This document shows, one piece after another, positions 8,509 through 17,374 of a stretch of 64,000 nt of DNA; within the stretch, counting starts at the first letter, position 1; every line of letters starts with the position of its first letter. The notes beneath the pieces were generated by a model. It searched no databases and was not told the DNA's origin. It saw only the letters and a list, made by a program, of their open reading frames with translations. Source of the stretch: Ureibacillus yapensis. Its GTDB lineage: Bacteria; Bacillota; Bacilli; Bacillales_A; Planococcaceae. Both the position numbers and the translations under genes were made by a program. The stretch covers positions 434,001 to 498,000 of the forward strand of contig NZ_QWEI01000002.1 in the NCBI RefSeq assembly GCF_003515775.1. Direction: 5' to 3'.

Positions 8509-8813
8509 TGTTTATGTATATCTACAAAAAAGTCTATTGCCGAATATTTTGCAAGGTTTGCAGCAAAATCCTCTGCACACTCCTTGGATTCAAAGCTGAT
8601 GGCACCCATTTCTTTCGTCAATTCAAAACGATTGTTTACCAATGTTAGTACGTAAATTCTTACCACCGGCTTATACGGACGCAATTGCTCCAAATTGTCT
8701 CCAGCCAGTAAAATTCCAGTTGTTTTGTCTTGTTGATTAACGATTTTTTTCATTACCACCAATTCATCGTACTCGAACCATTGCGGAATTGCTACATCAA
8801 CAACATTCTCCAT
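8487..8813 (-). CDS. Hypothetical protein, 108 residues
   Basis: I do not recognise this protein. It is soluble, with alternating strands and helices and no signal peptide, membrane segment or cysteine-rich motif. The central part (VVRIYVLTLVNNRFELTKEMGAISF) looks like a beta-hairpin core and the C-terminus (AEDFAANLAKYSAIDFFVDIHKQ) is helical. The gene stands alone between the IclR island and lepA. The frame is uninterrupted and codon use resembles the neighbours. Confidence 0.6.
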   Translation of the reverse strand: MENVVDVAIPQWFEYDELVVMKKIVNQQDKTTGILLAGDNLEQLRPYKPVVRIYVLTLVNNRFELTKEMGAISFESKECAEDFAANLAKYSAIDFFVDIHKQQIDLAI

Positions 8814-9010
8814 TTAATACATCTCCCTCGCAGTTTTTCTGTTGAAGCTCAAATTAATTCTATTAAGTACCAAAATTTAACAAATAAAAACCAAAGCAAC
8901 TGGAATTTCTAGATAAATTGTACTACAACTATTCGGTAAAAAGAAGTGCAATTATTACTCATTTTCACTCATTTATTTAATATTTTAAAAATTAGCCTAA
9001 AGATAGTGTA

Positions 9011-9050
9011 AAAAAATGCAGGTTATCTCTGGATTTCTGAGATAACCTGC
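9011..9050 (-). terminator. lepA terminator
   Basis: A perfect 12-bp stem (9018-9029 with 9039-9050) is followed on the minus strand by a T-run (ATTTTTTTAC), 25 bases beyond the lepA stop codon. Confidence 0.85.
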
Positions 9051-9074
9051 TGCATTTAATACTTAATATAATAA

Positions 9075-10907
9075 TTATTTTTTATTATTATCATCCATTT
9101 TCAGCACTGCCATGAATGCTTCTTGCGGAACTTCAACCGAACCGACTTGCTTCATGCGTTTTTTACCTTCTTTTTGTTTTTCAAGCAATTTACGTTTACG
9201 TGAAATGTCCCCGCCGTAACATTTTGCAAGAACGTTTTTCCCCATTGATTTAATCGTAGAACGGGCAACAATTTTTTGGCCAATTGCCGCTTGAACCGGT
9301 ACTTCGAATTGTTGGCGTGGAATTAATTCTTTTAATTTCTCAACAATCACTTTTCCGCGATCATAAGCAAAGTCACGGTGCACGATAAAGCTTAACGCAT
9401 CGACCTGTTCACCATTTAATAAGATATCCATCTTCACAAGTTTGGATGGTTTATAGCCAATCAATTCATAATCAAATGATGCATACCCTTTTGTATTGGA
9501 TTTTAAGTAATCAAAGAAATCATAGACGATTTCAGATAATGGCATTTCATAAATGATACTCACACGGCTTGAATCAATATAATCCATCGTCATAAAGTTG
9601 CCGCGTTTCAATTGGCAAAGCTCCATTACTGGGCCGACATAATCGTTTGGTACCATAATCGTCGCTTTTACATATGGTTCTTCAATACGATCTATTTTTT
9701 GAGGATCCGGCATCATGGAAGGGTTGTCCACTTTCAAAATATCACCATTTGTTAAATGCACATCATAGATTACAGATGGTGCTGTCGTAATTAAGTCGAT
9801 ATTAAATTCGCGTTCGATACGCTCTTGAATGATTTCCATATGCAGCAGACCCAGGAATCCGCAACGGAAGCCAAAGCCTAATGCTTGGGACGTTTCAGGC
9901 TCATACTGAAGGGCCGAGTCATTCAACTCCAGCTTTTCCAACGCATCACGCAAATCATTGTATTTAGCCGTATCGATCGGGTATAGACCGCAGTAAACCA
10001 TTGGGTTTAATTTGCGGTATCCTGCAAGCGGTGCTTCTGCGGGACGATTTGCAAAAGTGACCGTATCCCCTACCCGTGTATCCCCGACATTTTTAATAGA
10101 GGCTGTCAAGTAACCAACATCGCCGACAGTTAGCTCTGATTGGGGAACCGCTTTTGGTGTATGAATACCGACTTCAATCACCTCAAACTCCGCTCCGGTT
10201 GCCATCATGCGGATTTTATCGCCCGCTTTTACCGTACCGTTGACAATACGCATTGAAATGATAACCCCTTTGTAAGGATCATAGACAGAGTCAAAAATCA
10301 ATGCTTGTAAAGGTGCGTCCGGGTCGCCATCGGGGGCAGGAACTTTTTCTACAATTTGCTCCAAGATTTCTTCTATTCCTATGCCTGCTTTTGCAGAGGC
10401 AAGAACAGCTTCCGATGCATCAAGGCCAATAACATCCTCGACTTCCTGCTTTACACGCTCTGGATCGGCTGCAGGCAAATCAATTTTATTGATGACCGGT
10501 AAAATCTCCAAATCGTTATCCAGCGCCAAATAGACATTGGCAAGCGTTTGGGCTTCAATGCCCTGTGCTGCATCGACGACTAGAATGGCACCTTCACATG
10601 CCGCCAAGCTTCGAGAAACTTCATATGTAAAATCGACGTGTCCCGGTGTATCGATTAAATGGAAAGTATAAGTTTCTCCGTCTTTTGCCGCATATTTTAA
10701 TTGAACTGCATTTAATTTAATCGTAATTCCGCGTTCACGTTCCAAGTCCATTGAATCCAGCAATTGCGCTTTCATTTCACGAGAGGTGACGGATTGCGTT
10801 TTTTCTAAAATTCGGTCTGCTAATGTAGATTTTCCGTGATCGATATGTGCAATAATGGAAAAATTCCGTATGTTTTTTTGTCGCTTTAATCGTTCTTCTC
10901 GATTCAT
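9075..10907 (-). CDS. lepA: Elongation factor 4 (LepA)
   Basis: A translational GTPase of 610 residues, the family length, that acts on stalled ribosomes. The G1 motif AHIDHGKST (residues 20-28), the DTPGH and NKID motifs, EF-G-like domains, and the LepA-specific C-terminal domain rich in Lys/Arg ([17 protein letters not shown]) are all present. I start it at ATG 10907 ([10 protein letters not shown]), with AGGAG ten bases upstream. The same frame stays open for 42 further codons upstream without homology, so the longer form is rejected. It lies downstream of gpr-spoIIP, as in B. subtilis. Confidence 0.97.
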   Translation of the reverse strand: MNREERLKRQKNIRNFSIIAHIDHGKSTLADRILEKTQSVTSREMKAQLLDSMDLERERGITIKLNAVQLKYAAKDGETYTFHLIDTPGHVDFTYEVSRSLAACEGAILVVDAAQGIEAQTLANVYLALDNDLEILPVINKIDLPAADPERVKQEVEDVIGLDASEAVLASAKAGIGIEEILEQIVEKVPAPDGDPDAPLQALIFDSVYDPYKGVIISMRIVNGTVKAGDKIRMMATGAEFEVIEVGIHTPKAVPQSELTVGDVGYLTASIKNVGDTRVGDTVTFANRPAEAPLAGYRKLNPMVYCGLYPIDTAKYNDLRDALEKLELNDSALQYEPETSQALGFGFRCGFLGLLHMEIIQERIEREFNIDLITTAPSVIYDVHLTNGDILKVDNPSMMPDPQKIDRIEEPYVKATIMVPNDYVGPVMELCQLKRGNFMTMDYIDSSRVSIIYEMPLSEIVYDFFDYLKSNTKGYASFDYELIGYKPSKLVKMDILLNGEQVDALSFIVHRDFAYDRGKVIVEKLKELIPRQQFEVPVQAAIGQKIVARSTIKSMGKNVLAKCYGGDISRKRKLLEKQKEGKKRMKQVGSVEVPQEAFMAVLKMDDNNKK

Positions 10908-11209
10908 GTCGTGTTCACTCCTAATCAAATATACCTCCTGCGCATCAATCTGTCCGGCGACAGATTGTCGAAAGATGCTAAGGACTTGATCCTTTTCATC
11001 TTTTGAGACGCTGGAGGCATTAACCTTCATCACATGTTTCTACTGAAAGTTTGGTAACCTAAAAGTTCTTCTATACTTCATTTCCTTTGAAAAAAGGCTA
11101 AACTTATTTGAATTATAGCAGTGTAACAACAACTTTAGCAATGATGTAGGCGAGAAAAAACATAAAATCTTCAGATTCATTGTTCGAATGTCTTCATTGA
11201 GAAGTTAAG
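10908..11209. other. spoIIP-lepA intergenic region
   Basis: About 300 bases that hold the lepA ribosome-binding site (AGGAGTG) and presumably its promoter. I see no strong consensus promoter and no long T-run hairpin, so whether spoIIP transcripts end here or read into lepA is open. An in-frame extension of lepA covers 10908-11033 and is probably non-coding. Confidence 0.5.
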
Positions 11210-12073
11210 TTAGAGATTTTCCTCTTTTTTCACGTAGGTTTTTGAAATGGCTTGAGCCAGCACGGCGATTGTCCGATAAACCTCATCTTCGGTGTTATCG
11301 ATTCCTCCCACCTCAATCAACAAAAGATTGTCGGACAAATCTTGGTTATATACACCATCTACCCCTTTACCCTGCTTTTCGATAATCCCTCTGGATAGGT
11401 TGGGAATGATTTTGTTCAATGATTGGCTAATTTCGTTTGCATAGGATAGATTCGCTTTATAATTCGGATTTTCGGCCCCGATTACAAAAGCAACTTTCGC
11501 GTAGTTTACATTCTTATGTGCAATTGTGGTATTGTTTGCCTTCAGGGAATCGCGGTGAATATCCAGGATTAAATCATAGCGGTTTTGCTCAAGCTCTTTT
11601 TTCAAGTAGGGCCTAACAGTATCGTAGGACGCATTGATGGTTAATCCATTTTGTTTATTCAATGTCATAACATCCACATCAAGCGTTTTCGCATTCAACC
11701 CGTTTAAACGGAAATAATCTTCCATTGTCTTTTGCATGGAAAACAAATTGGTTTGATCATCGTAGACCTCGACCGTCCCATTTGCATTTTCGATAAACGG
11801 TTTGTAGGTTTCGTGAGAATGCGTAAATACAAACATCACATCAAATGAATCCATTGCCGGGGCCACATCCGTAGCTGTCACCTCTGTAGCCGACACTTCC
11901 GGAGAAGCTTTTTCCGAGGATTTGACATCTGTTGAAGCGTAGACTACTTGCTTTTCTTCTGCCATCGGAGGTTTATATTTTTCGTTGTTCGGAAAAGGCA
12001 ATAGTCCTGTAATAATTGGCAACATAAAAAAGAAGAATAGAAAAACTGATAGCACTTTTAATTTTTTGAACAT
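11210..12073 (-). CDS. spoIIP: Stage II sporulation protein P, SpoIIP
   Basis: A 287-residue membrane-anchored cell-wall hydrolase (amidase/endopeptidase) that works with SpoIID and SpoIIM in engulfment of the forespore. A transmembrane anchor is at about residues 7-28. The extracellular catalytic domain shows FTHSHETY and DIHRDSL, zinc and catalytic motifs of the amidase fold, and LIEVGG near the C-terminus. The start is ATG 12073; the in-frame GTG at 12091 lies within the hairpin. It follows gpr by 48 bases. The ribosome-binding site lies inside a hairpin (12079-12110). Confidence 0.95.
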   Translation of the reverse strand: MFKKLKVLSVFLFFFFMLPIITGLLPFPNNEKYKPPMAEEKQVVYASTDVKSSEKASPEVSATEVTATDVAPAMDSFDVMFVFTHSHETYKPFIENANGTVEVYDDQTNLFSMQKTMEDYFRLNGLNAKTLDVDVMTLNKQNGLTINASYDTVRPYLKKELEQNRYDLILDIHRDSLKANNTTIAHKNVNYAKVAFVIGAENPNYKANLSYANEISQSLNKIIPNLSRGIIEKQGKGVDGVYNQDLSDNLLLIEVGGIDNTEDEVYRTIAVLAQAISKTYVKKEENL

Positions 12074-12078
12074 GGCAT

Positions 12079-12110
12079 CCTCTCCTTCCACTACGATATG
12101 GAAAGAGAGG
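12079..12110 (-). promoter_or_regulatory. Hairpin that buries the spoIIP ribosome-binding site
   Basis: On the minus-strand RNA, CCUCUCUUUCCA pairs with UGGAAGGAGAGG (12 bp, one G-U) around an 8-base loop. The 3' arm contains the only Shine-Dalgarno sequence of spoIIP, five bases from the ATG. No T-run follows on this strand, so it is more likely a translational control element than a terminator. Confidence 0.6.
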
Positions 12111-12121
12111 TCTTTTTAGAA

Positions 12122-13150
12122 CTATTTGACTTTATGATCCATCCATTTATAAAGACACTTACTGATTAAAATGGCGTATTTGGTAACCCAAACATCTACT
12201 TCTTTCGGTGTGACAATCAACCTTTCCGGTTTCGTTGAAAATACTTCTTCAAATAATTGCAGACGATCTTCCGGTGACCACGTTGACCATTCACCAAAAA
12301 TTGGTTTTATTAAGTTCAGATCCACGCGCTTATCTGGATCGGGTGTATAAGAAGAGACGGATAGCTTGCCAGATGGCTTCCCTTTTTCTTCAATCCTGGC
12401 TGCAATCGACCGAAATACATTTTCGATTGCATCTGCAATGATGACGGTCGAATCTACAACCGTAGGTATCCCAATCGCCGTTACAGGGACCCCCATTACC
12501 TCTTTGGATACTTCGGTACGCTGGTTGCCAACACCAGATCCTGGGTGAATTCCAGTATCCGTAATTTGAATTGTCTTGCACAATCTTGTACTTCCTCTTG
12601 TCGCCAGTGCATCAATGACCAGAACCAGGGAAGGTTTAATTCTTTCAGTTAGTGCCCCTATAAAATCACTAGTTTCGAATCCTGTTTGTCCTGTTACGCC
12701 AGGAGCATACATTACAAAATGATCACTCGGATTATCAAGCTGTTCATTTTGCATCGAATCAATAGCAAAAGGTCCGACTGCATCCGGAGTTATGGTTTTA
12801 TTTCCCAATCCAACGACAAGAACTTTACTGTCTTTTGTAATTTCAATATCTTTGTGAATATCATCCAAATATTTGACGAATGACTTTTCCAGCTGTTCAA
12901 ACCCATTATGGTCATCTACCGTTAGAGTAGGCACGGAAAGGGTAATATATGTTCCTTCCTTTTTTCCGATTTGTTCTTGACCGTTTTGATCCACAATTAC
13001 TTTTGTCACTTTCACACGGCCATCTACAAATTCCTTGATGGACACACCGCCCGTGTGCTCTAATTTTTCTTTCTGGTGTTTGGTCCTATGTTCAACTACT
13101 TCGGTCGATTCATCAATTAAATCGGTTCTGCTCCAGTTTACTTCTGTCAT
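12122..13150 (-). CDS. gpr: Germination (spore) protease GPR
   Basis: A 342-residue endopeptidase that degrades small acid-soluble spore proteins during germination. It is made as an inactive zymogen. The N-terminal RTDLIDES resembles the family's autoprocessing site, where the RTDL-type sequence precedes the cut that activates the enzyme. Conserved blocks are VVGLGNKTITPDAVGP, VIDALATRG and HPGSGVGNQR. It heads the gpr-spoIIP unit with a candidate forespore (sigma-G) promoter upstream. Confidence 0.97.
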   Translation of the reverse strand: MTEVNWSRTDLIDESTEVVEHRTKHQKEKLEHTGGVSIKEFVDGRVKVTKVIVDQNGQEQIGKKEGTYITLSVPTLTVDDHNGFEQLEKSFVKYLDDIHKDIEITKDSKVLVVGLGNKTITPDAVGPFAIDSMQNEQLDNPSDHFVMYAPGVTGQTGFETSDFIGALTERIKPSLVLVIDALATRGSTRLCKTIQITDTGIHPGSGVGNQRTEVSKEVMGVPVTAIGIPTVVDSTVIIADAIENVFRSIAARIEEKGKPSGKLSVSSYTPDPDKRVDLNLIKPIFGEWSTWSPEDRLQLFEEVFSTKPERLIVTPKEVDVWVTKYAILISKCLYKWMDHKVK

Positions 13151-13168
13151 TAATAATCACCTCATTTA

Positions 13169-13198
13169 TATGGTGGTCAAACTGTCAAGTAAATATTC
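13169..13198 (-). promoter_or_regulatory. Candidate sigma-G promoter of gpr
   Basis: On the minus strand GAATA is followed after exactly 18 bases by CACCATA, against the sigma-G consensus GNATR-N18-CATNHTA (one mismatch in the -10). The predicted start would lie very close to the gpr ribosome-binding site, leaving a very short leader, which lowers confidence. Confidence 0.45.
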
Positions 13199-13212
13199 TT
13201 TGCATTTAACTA

Positions 13213-13241
13213 TTGCAATTAACTCTGCAGTTTGGTAGAAT
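13213..13241 (+). promoter_or_regulatory. Sigma-A promoter of rpsT
   Basis: TTGCAA, 17 bases, TAGAAT, about 70 bases upstream of rpsT. A second possible promoter, TTGACA (13255-13260) with GATAAC 16 bases later, lies closer to the gene. Confidence 0.65.
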
Positions 13242-13312
13242 GATTTTTGTTGTATTGACACATGAAATAGTGAGAAGATAACATCTCGATACCTTTCTAG
13301 GAGGTGAAAGAT

Positions 13313-13564
13313 ATGCCAAACATTAAATCTGCAATTAAACGTGTTAAAGTTGCTGAAAAAGCTAACCTTGCGAACTCTCAAGCTAAATCTGCAATGCGTA
13401 CTACAGTTAAAAAAGCGGAACAAGCGATTGCAAACAACGCTGAAAACGCTAATGAATTAGTAGTAGCAGCTAGCAAAGCTCTTGATACTGCAGCTTCTAA
13501 AGGTCTTATCCACAAAAACGCTGCGGCTCGTAAAAAATCACGTTTAGCTAAAAAAGCTAACTAA
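13313..13564 (+). CDS. rpsT: Ribosomal protein S20
   Basis: An 83-residue, highly basic, helical protein of the small ribosomal subunit that binds 16S rRNA. The opening [12 protein letters not shown] is the family signature. The start is ATG 13313 behind AGGAGGTGA; the in-frame ATG nine bases upstream lies on the ribosome-binding site. It is monocistronic, divergent from gpr, with its own promoter and terminator, as in other Bacillales. Confidence 0.98.
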   Translation: MPNIKSAIKRVKVAEKANLANSQAKSAMRTTVKKAEQAIANNAENANELVVAASKALDTAASKGLIHKNAAARKKSRLAKKAN

Positions 13565-13570
13565 TATGTT

Positions 13571-13618
13571 AAAAGAGGTTTTCCATCATCAACTATCGAT
13601 GAGGAAAACCTCTTTTTC
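13571..13618 (+). terminator. rpsT terminator
   Basis: A 14-bp stem (13571-13584 with 13603-13616) ends in a T-run directly after rpsT. Confidence 0.88.
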
Positions 13619-13675
13619 TTTTCAAAGAATGCAGGCCGCTAACCGCAACTCCCGAATGCCTGCACCTCCTTATAT

Positions 13676-13713
13676 AAAAACCAACCCCGGAGACACTCCC
13701 GGGATTGGTTTTT
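13676..13713 (-). terminator. Terminator of the HlyD-like gene
   Basis: On the minus strand CCAATCCCGG pairs with CCGGGGTTGG (one G-U) and is followed by TTTTTATATA. It begins at the stop codon of the adaptor-like gene. Confidence 0.85.
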
Positions 13714-15043
13714 AGAAGATCAGATATTCGAAATACTCTTTCCAATTTAGCGTTTGTAAAGTTGCTTTATTTGGCAGTTCCATCGGCATCGGGAAAAAGG
13801 CTTGAGACAAATACTGATAATCCTTATCATGCAAAATAATTCTGCCGTCAGCAAAGTTGCTCGTGAAAATTGTATCTCCCTTATCTTCGAATGCCAAATC
13901 CACTTGCGTAAGTTCAATTCTGCCATCTTCGCCAATAGTATAAACAAACGTTTCTTCTACGGTTTCACCATTTTCTTCATCCACGACTACTTCTTTTGTC
14001 AAGACGATTTCGCTGTTTACTCTATAGGCATTTAGCGCTTCATTTAAAATGATTTTTGTTTTCGTTAAACTTGCATACGGTTTATTTTGAATAAAACCAT
14101 CAACATCAATTCGGACTTCAAAAGAAGTTGGCTGCGGCAGCTCCTCGACTTTTTGCATTTCATTGAACCATACGGAAGAATTATTTGCCGGAATGGATTG
14201 TTTTTCAACAACCGTTCCCATTATTTCTCCTGAGCTGTTTACGTTTGTTTCGATAGAATCACTTTCTCCCTCGAGTGCTTCTTCTCCTTCAAACAATGAC
14301 TGGTCCAGTTCCGCCAGCTGATTCTCTTCCACTTGTTCCCACTCTTCTTCAGAGATATAGGCTAGGAAGTTTTTTTCCGATGTATAAAGAATAAATGTCA
14401 CCGTTCCGCCATCTTCAACAATCTTTCCAATGACCCCATCAACAGGACTTGATAGGACATTCGAGAAGCTTAAATTGGAGACTTGGCTAGATAAAATTTC
14501 AATATTTCTTTCCACTTCTGCTATTCGTTGCTCTACTGTGGCAATTGCTCCTGTTGGAGATCCTTGAGAAATTTCCGTCTCGACTACAACGGACAATTGT
14601 TCATCAATTTGCTGTGAATCGATGGTTGTGAGTGGGCTGTCGGTCGAATTTGATTGCACTGCCGACAAAATGCCTTCCAAAGTTGCTAATTCTTCTTCAT
14701 AAGCAGTCAATTCCGATTGCAGCCTGGACTGCTCTTGTTCCGCCTGCTCTGTTTTATAGACAGCAATTTCGTCACTGATACCAACGGCTTGGCCTTGCCT
14801 TACTGAAATTTCGGACAAAGCTTCCGCATCCACTGCGATACGTATTTCCTCTTCCGGCACGATGATTGCTTTCTTCTCAAGATATGCTTTCTGGTGGCCT
14901 GCATTTAACCTTTCATAATCCGAGATATAGTAGGAACGAGCAATTTTACTATCTTCTTTAAAAATAAGCACACAATTGACAATAATTAATGCGGCCAACA
15001 GAATGCCGCCTAGTCCAACCCAAATTTTCAATTTTCGATTCAT
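13712..15043 (-). CDS. HlyD/RND-adaptor-like membrane-anchored protein
   Basis: A 443-residue protein with one N-terminal transmembrane anchor (about residues 8-28) and an external part. Two half-motifs typical of a split lipoyl/barrel-sandwich domain (ISVRQGQAVGISDEIAVYK and SSPVDGVIGKIVEDGGTV) flank a coiled coil at about residues 100-190. The C-terminal part (EIVLTKEVVVDE, IELTQVDLAFEDKGDTI) looks like the beta-barrel and membrane-proximal domains of export adaptors. No ABC or RND permease is adjacent. It overlaps the end of the upstream membrane protein gene by 4 bases (ATGA), so the two probably form one complex. Its cargo is unknown. Confidence 0.7.
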   Translation of the reverse strand: MNRKLKIWVGLGGILLAALIIVNCVLIFKEDSKIARSYYISDYERLNAGHQKAYLEKKAIIVPEEEIRIAVDAEALSEISVRQGQAVGISDEIAVYKTEQAEQEQSRLQSELTAYEEELATLEGILSAVQSNSTDSPLTTIDSQQIDEQLSVVVETEISQGSPTGAIATVEQRIAEVERNIEILSSQVSNLSFSNVLSSPVDGVIGKIVEDGGTVTFILYTSEKNFLAYISEEEWEQVEENQLAELDQSLFEGEEALEGESDSIETNVNSSGEIMGTVVEKQSIPANNSSVWFNEMQKVEELPQPTSFEVRIDVDGFIQNKPYASLTKTKIILNEALNAYRVNSEIVLTKEVVVDEENGETVEETFVYTIGEDGRIELTQVDLAFEDKGDTIFTSNFADGRIILHDKDYQYLSQAFFPMPMELPNKATLQTLNWKEYFEYLIF

Positions 15044-15723
15044 AACCCTACCACCTTAGAAAAATAATCATAGAGAGGCAATATACTTATTCCTGCTGTA
15101 ACCAGTGCAAAGAAAATTTGAACTGCAATAATTTTTGCCAAAAGCAACCCTTTGCTATCCTCTTCCCATTTAGAAAGAAACAGATATTGTATCACGACGG
15201 TTGCAGCTGTTGCGATTGTCAGTTGGTTGAAGAAATAATTGAAAAAACTATCCTCAATGAAGTAAGCACTAATAGGTCCCAATGATAGAAAAGAAGTCTG
15301 GGCAGTATAGCCAACCATTGTAAATACAATAAAAACAATTAATTTCTCTACTAAGATACTAGCAATTACAAAGATTTGAATCTTTGAGATGGCTTTAAAA
15401 GATAAATCCGTCAAAATAGATAAGCAAAACGGAATGAGATAATAGTGAAACAGGAACCACAACAGTCCCAGTAACGCTGCCCCAATCAGGGACATATACC
15501 TGCTTATGATATATTCTTCTTGCAAATTGGCTGCATTTAAATAGGTCAGCCCCGCCGTACCCATTCCCCAGACATCCCTTAAAATATACAAGAGGATAGT
15601 GAAGCCAAAAATCAAAAACAAACGGCTCCGATATCCTTTCAATGTATATTCTTCTTGGTCTAGTACAAAGGCTAGTTTACTTGGATTTAATAACGAATGC
15701 CAAAATCTGAATTGATAGTCCAT
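15040..15723 (-). CDS. Multi-span membrane protein, Yip1-like topology
   Basis: A 227-residue protein. After a cytoplasmic N-terminus (MDYQFRFWHSLLNPSKLAFVL) it has about five hydrophobic segments. I do not recognise a named family, although the topology and the N-terminal helix before the first span resemble Yip1-type proteins. The start is ATG 15723 behind AAAGGAA; a TTG six codons upstream lies on the ribosome-binding site. It is first in a two-gene unit with the HlyD-like protein, overlapping it by ATGA. Confidence 0.6.
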   Translation of the reverse strand: MDYQFRFWHSLLNPSKLAFVLDQEEYTLKGYRSRLFLIFGFTILLYILRDVWGMGTAGLTYLNAANLQEEYIISRYMSLIGAALLGLLWFLFHYYLIPFCLSILTDLSFKAISKIQIFVIASILVEKLIVFIVFTMVGYTAQTSFLSLGPISAYFIEDSFFNYFFNQLTIATAATVVIQYLFLSKWEEDSKGLLLAKIIAVQIFFALVTAGISILPLYDYFSKVVGL

Positions 15724-15874
15724 ATGTATTCCTTTCTCCAATAAAAATATTGATTTGCCTATCTTTAACCCTGTCGCAAGTTCTTGTGCAAAAAAGAAAG
15801 TTAATAAGCTTATTATTAATATAACAGATATTGTAATCTAATATAAATGAAAGGTATGAAATGCTCCTCCTGGT

Positions 15875-16885
15875 TTATAATCCCTTCAAAAGAAACATTT
15901 CCAAATACCGCTCCCGATTGCCGCTCAATGATTTTAATTTTTTATCAATGTCGGCGAGTTGATGCAGCGCCTTCAATAATCGCTCTTCACTTGGGCGGTG
16001 GCGGTTTTCGAGCATTAATTTTACACGATATGGATGAATTTTAAGCTGCTTTGAGATTTGATTGGGGTGATATCCCTTTTTCTGCAAATAAAAGACGTTG
16101 TTCATTGTACGGATATTGGAAGCCAATAAACCGACAAGCATGATAGGCTCTTCTTTTTGCCGCAGCAAATCATGATAGATCTCCAACGCTTCTACCCTAT
16201 TGTTGGCCAGATAAGCATTCAGCATTTTAAAAGCATCATGCTCCAATGTTTTCGCTACCAAATCCTCTACTAACTCCATTGTGATTTGTTTTTCTTCTCC
16301 TAGATACAATGCCATTTTTTCAATTTCCATTTGAAGCTTCAGCATATCCAAGCCAACCATTTCAATAAGCTTATCTACTGCTTCGTCAGAAATGCTTTTT
16401 TCAAAATTTGCGACCTCACTCTTAACCCAGGTTGCTAAATCATTTTCCTTTGGAGTTTCCGCAAATAGCACAACGCTTTTATCTTTCATTGTTTTTGTAA
16501 TTTTCTTGCGTTCGTCCAGCTTTTCATAAGGCGCTATAAAAACGGTCACGCAAAAATCGGATGGATTGGCCAGCCAATTTTCCAATCGCTTGACATTATG
16601 ATCGATTTTCTCTTTTCCTTTTTCGGCAGCTTTTAAAAAATAGGCATTTTTGGCGATCACTAATTTTTTTTCCGAAAAAAAAGGAAATGTGTCCGCCTCA
16701 TCGATTACGGCATCTACTGGAGATTCTTCCATATCAAACACTCTTACTTCCGTTTCTTCCGTAGAATTTAATGTCGCTTTGATGCGGTTGATGGTTTCAT
16801 CGATAAAATACGATTCTTGTCCATAAATGAGATACACTGGCGCAACCCGCCCATTTTTGATCTCTTTCCAAACTTTTGTAAACAT
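15875..16885 (-). CDS. holA: DNA polymerase III delta subunit
   Basis: A 336-residue clamp-loader subunit that opens the beta clamp. It has an AAA+-like N-terminal domain without a functional Walker A (VYLIYGQESYFIDETINRI), the middle domain and a helical collar (LGLLASNIR-type segment, YHPNQISKQLKIHPYRVKLM). The start is ATG 16885 with AGGAGG seven bases upstream; the 44 upstream in-frame residues are not family sequence. It is B. subtilis yqeN, and its usual neighbours comEC and yqzM are present. Confidence 0.95.
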   Translation of the reverse strand: MFTKVWKEIKNGRVAPVYLIYGQESYFIDETINRIKATLNSTEETEVRVFDMEESPVDAVIDEADTFPFFSEKKLVIAKNAYFLKAAEKGKEKIDHNVKRLENWLANPSDFCVTVFIAPYEKLDERKKITKTMKDKSVVLFAETPKENDLATWVKSEVANFEKSISDEAVDKLIEMVGLDMLKLQMEIEKMALYLGEEKQITMELVEDLVAKTLEHDAFKMLNAYLANNRVEALEIYHDLLRQKEEPIMLVGLLASNIRTMNNVFYLQKKGYHPNQISKQLKIHPYRVKLMLENRHRPSEERLLKALHQLADIDKKLKSLSGNRERYLEMFLLKGL

Positions 16886-17056
16886 ACTGTATCCTCCTGC
16901 CACTTCACATACTTTTAGTATACACATTTTTATAACATATGGCCTTCGTATAAAACATTTCCAACAACCAAATACTAGTTGGTAGAATTTTCTTGATTCC
17001 ATATAGATTTTTATCATAGATTCACTTATAATTGAGTGTGAGTAGGAGGGATAAGT

Positions 17057-17227
17057 ATGTCATCACATGATGAAAACGTCGTAACACACAATCCTTTTGA
17101 AGGCAAAAATGGCGCATCTATGCGTAACCAGGCAATTGACGCTGGTGTAGGATTTGGCGTTTCGTTCTTATTTTTTACAATTATGTTTATTATCGCCACA
17201 ATCATTGATGTAACAGCTTCACACTAG
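17057..17227 (+). CDS. yqzM: YqzM family small membrane protein
   Basis: A 56-residue protein with a polar N-terminus followed by RNQAIDAGVGFGVSFLFF and one transmembrane segment. The IDAGVGFGVSF block and the single span match the B. subtilis YqzM family, and the position between holA and comEC is the same. AGGAGGG lies seven bases before the ATG. Function unknown; transcribed opposite to its neighbours. Confidence 0.88.
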   Translation: MSSHDENVVTHNPFEGKNGASMRNQAIDAGVGFGVSFLFFTIMFIIATIIDVTASH

Positions 17228-17270
17228 TTGCTCAAGAAGCTTTCGACCGAGTGGCAGATGTTTTTTGCGC

Positions 17271-17290
17271 GAAAGCGAAGCGACAGCAGC
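17271..17290 (+). repeat. Copy of the dispersed GAAAGCG hairpin repeat
   Basis: GAAAGCGAAGCGACAGC matches the core found in the array at 37697-38030 and at 31535, 32445 and 39159. It lies in a GC-rich, structured stretch between yqzM and its terminator (17228-17333). Confidence 0.55.
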
Positions 17291-17333
17291 AGACCGCGAC
17301 TCAGATCGGGCTGGGCGGCTTGCGCTAGACAGA

Positions 17334-17372
17334 AAAAAAGGAATCTCAAACATATTAGAGGTTCCCTTTTTT
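17334..17372. terminator. Bidirectional terminator between yqzM and comEC
   Basis: GGAATCTC and GAGGTTCC (one G-U on one strand) pair across a 10-base loop, flanked by A and T runs on both sides. It serves the convergent yqzM and comEC. Confidence 0.85.
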
Positions 17373-17374
17373 TA

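Noticed and set aside
11034-11209. lepA N-terminal extension of 42 residues
   Set aside because: The frame is open, but AGGAG precedes the internal ATG and the shorter form has the family length and N-terminus.
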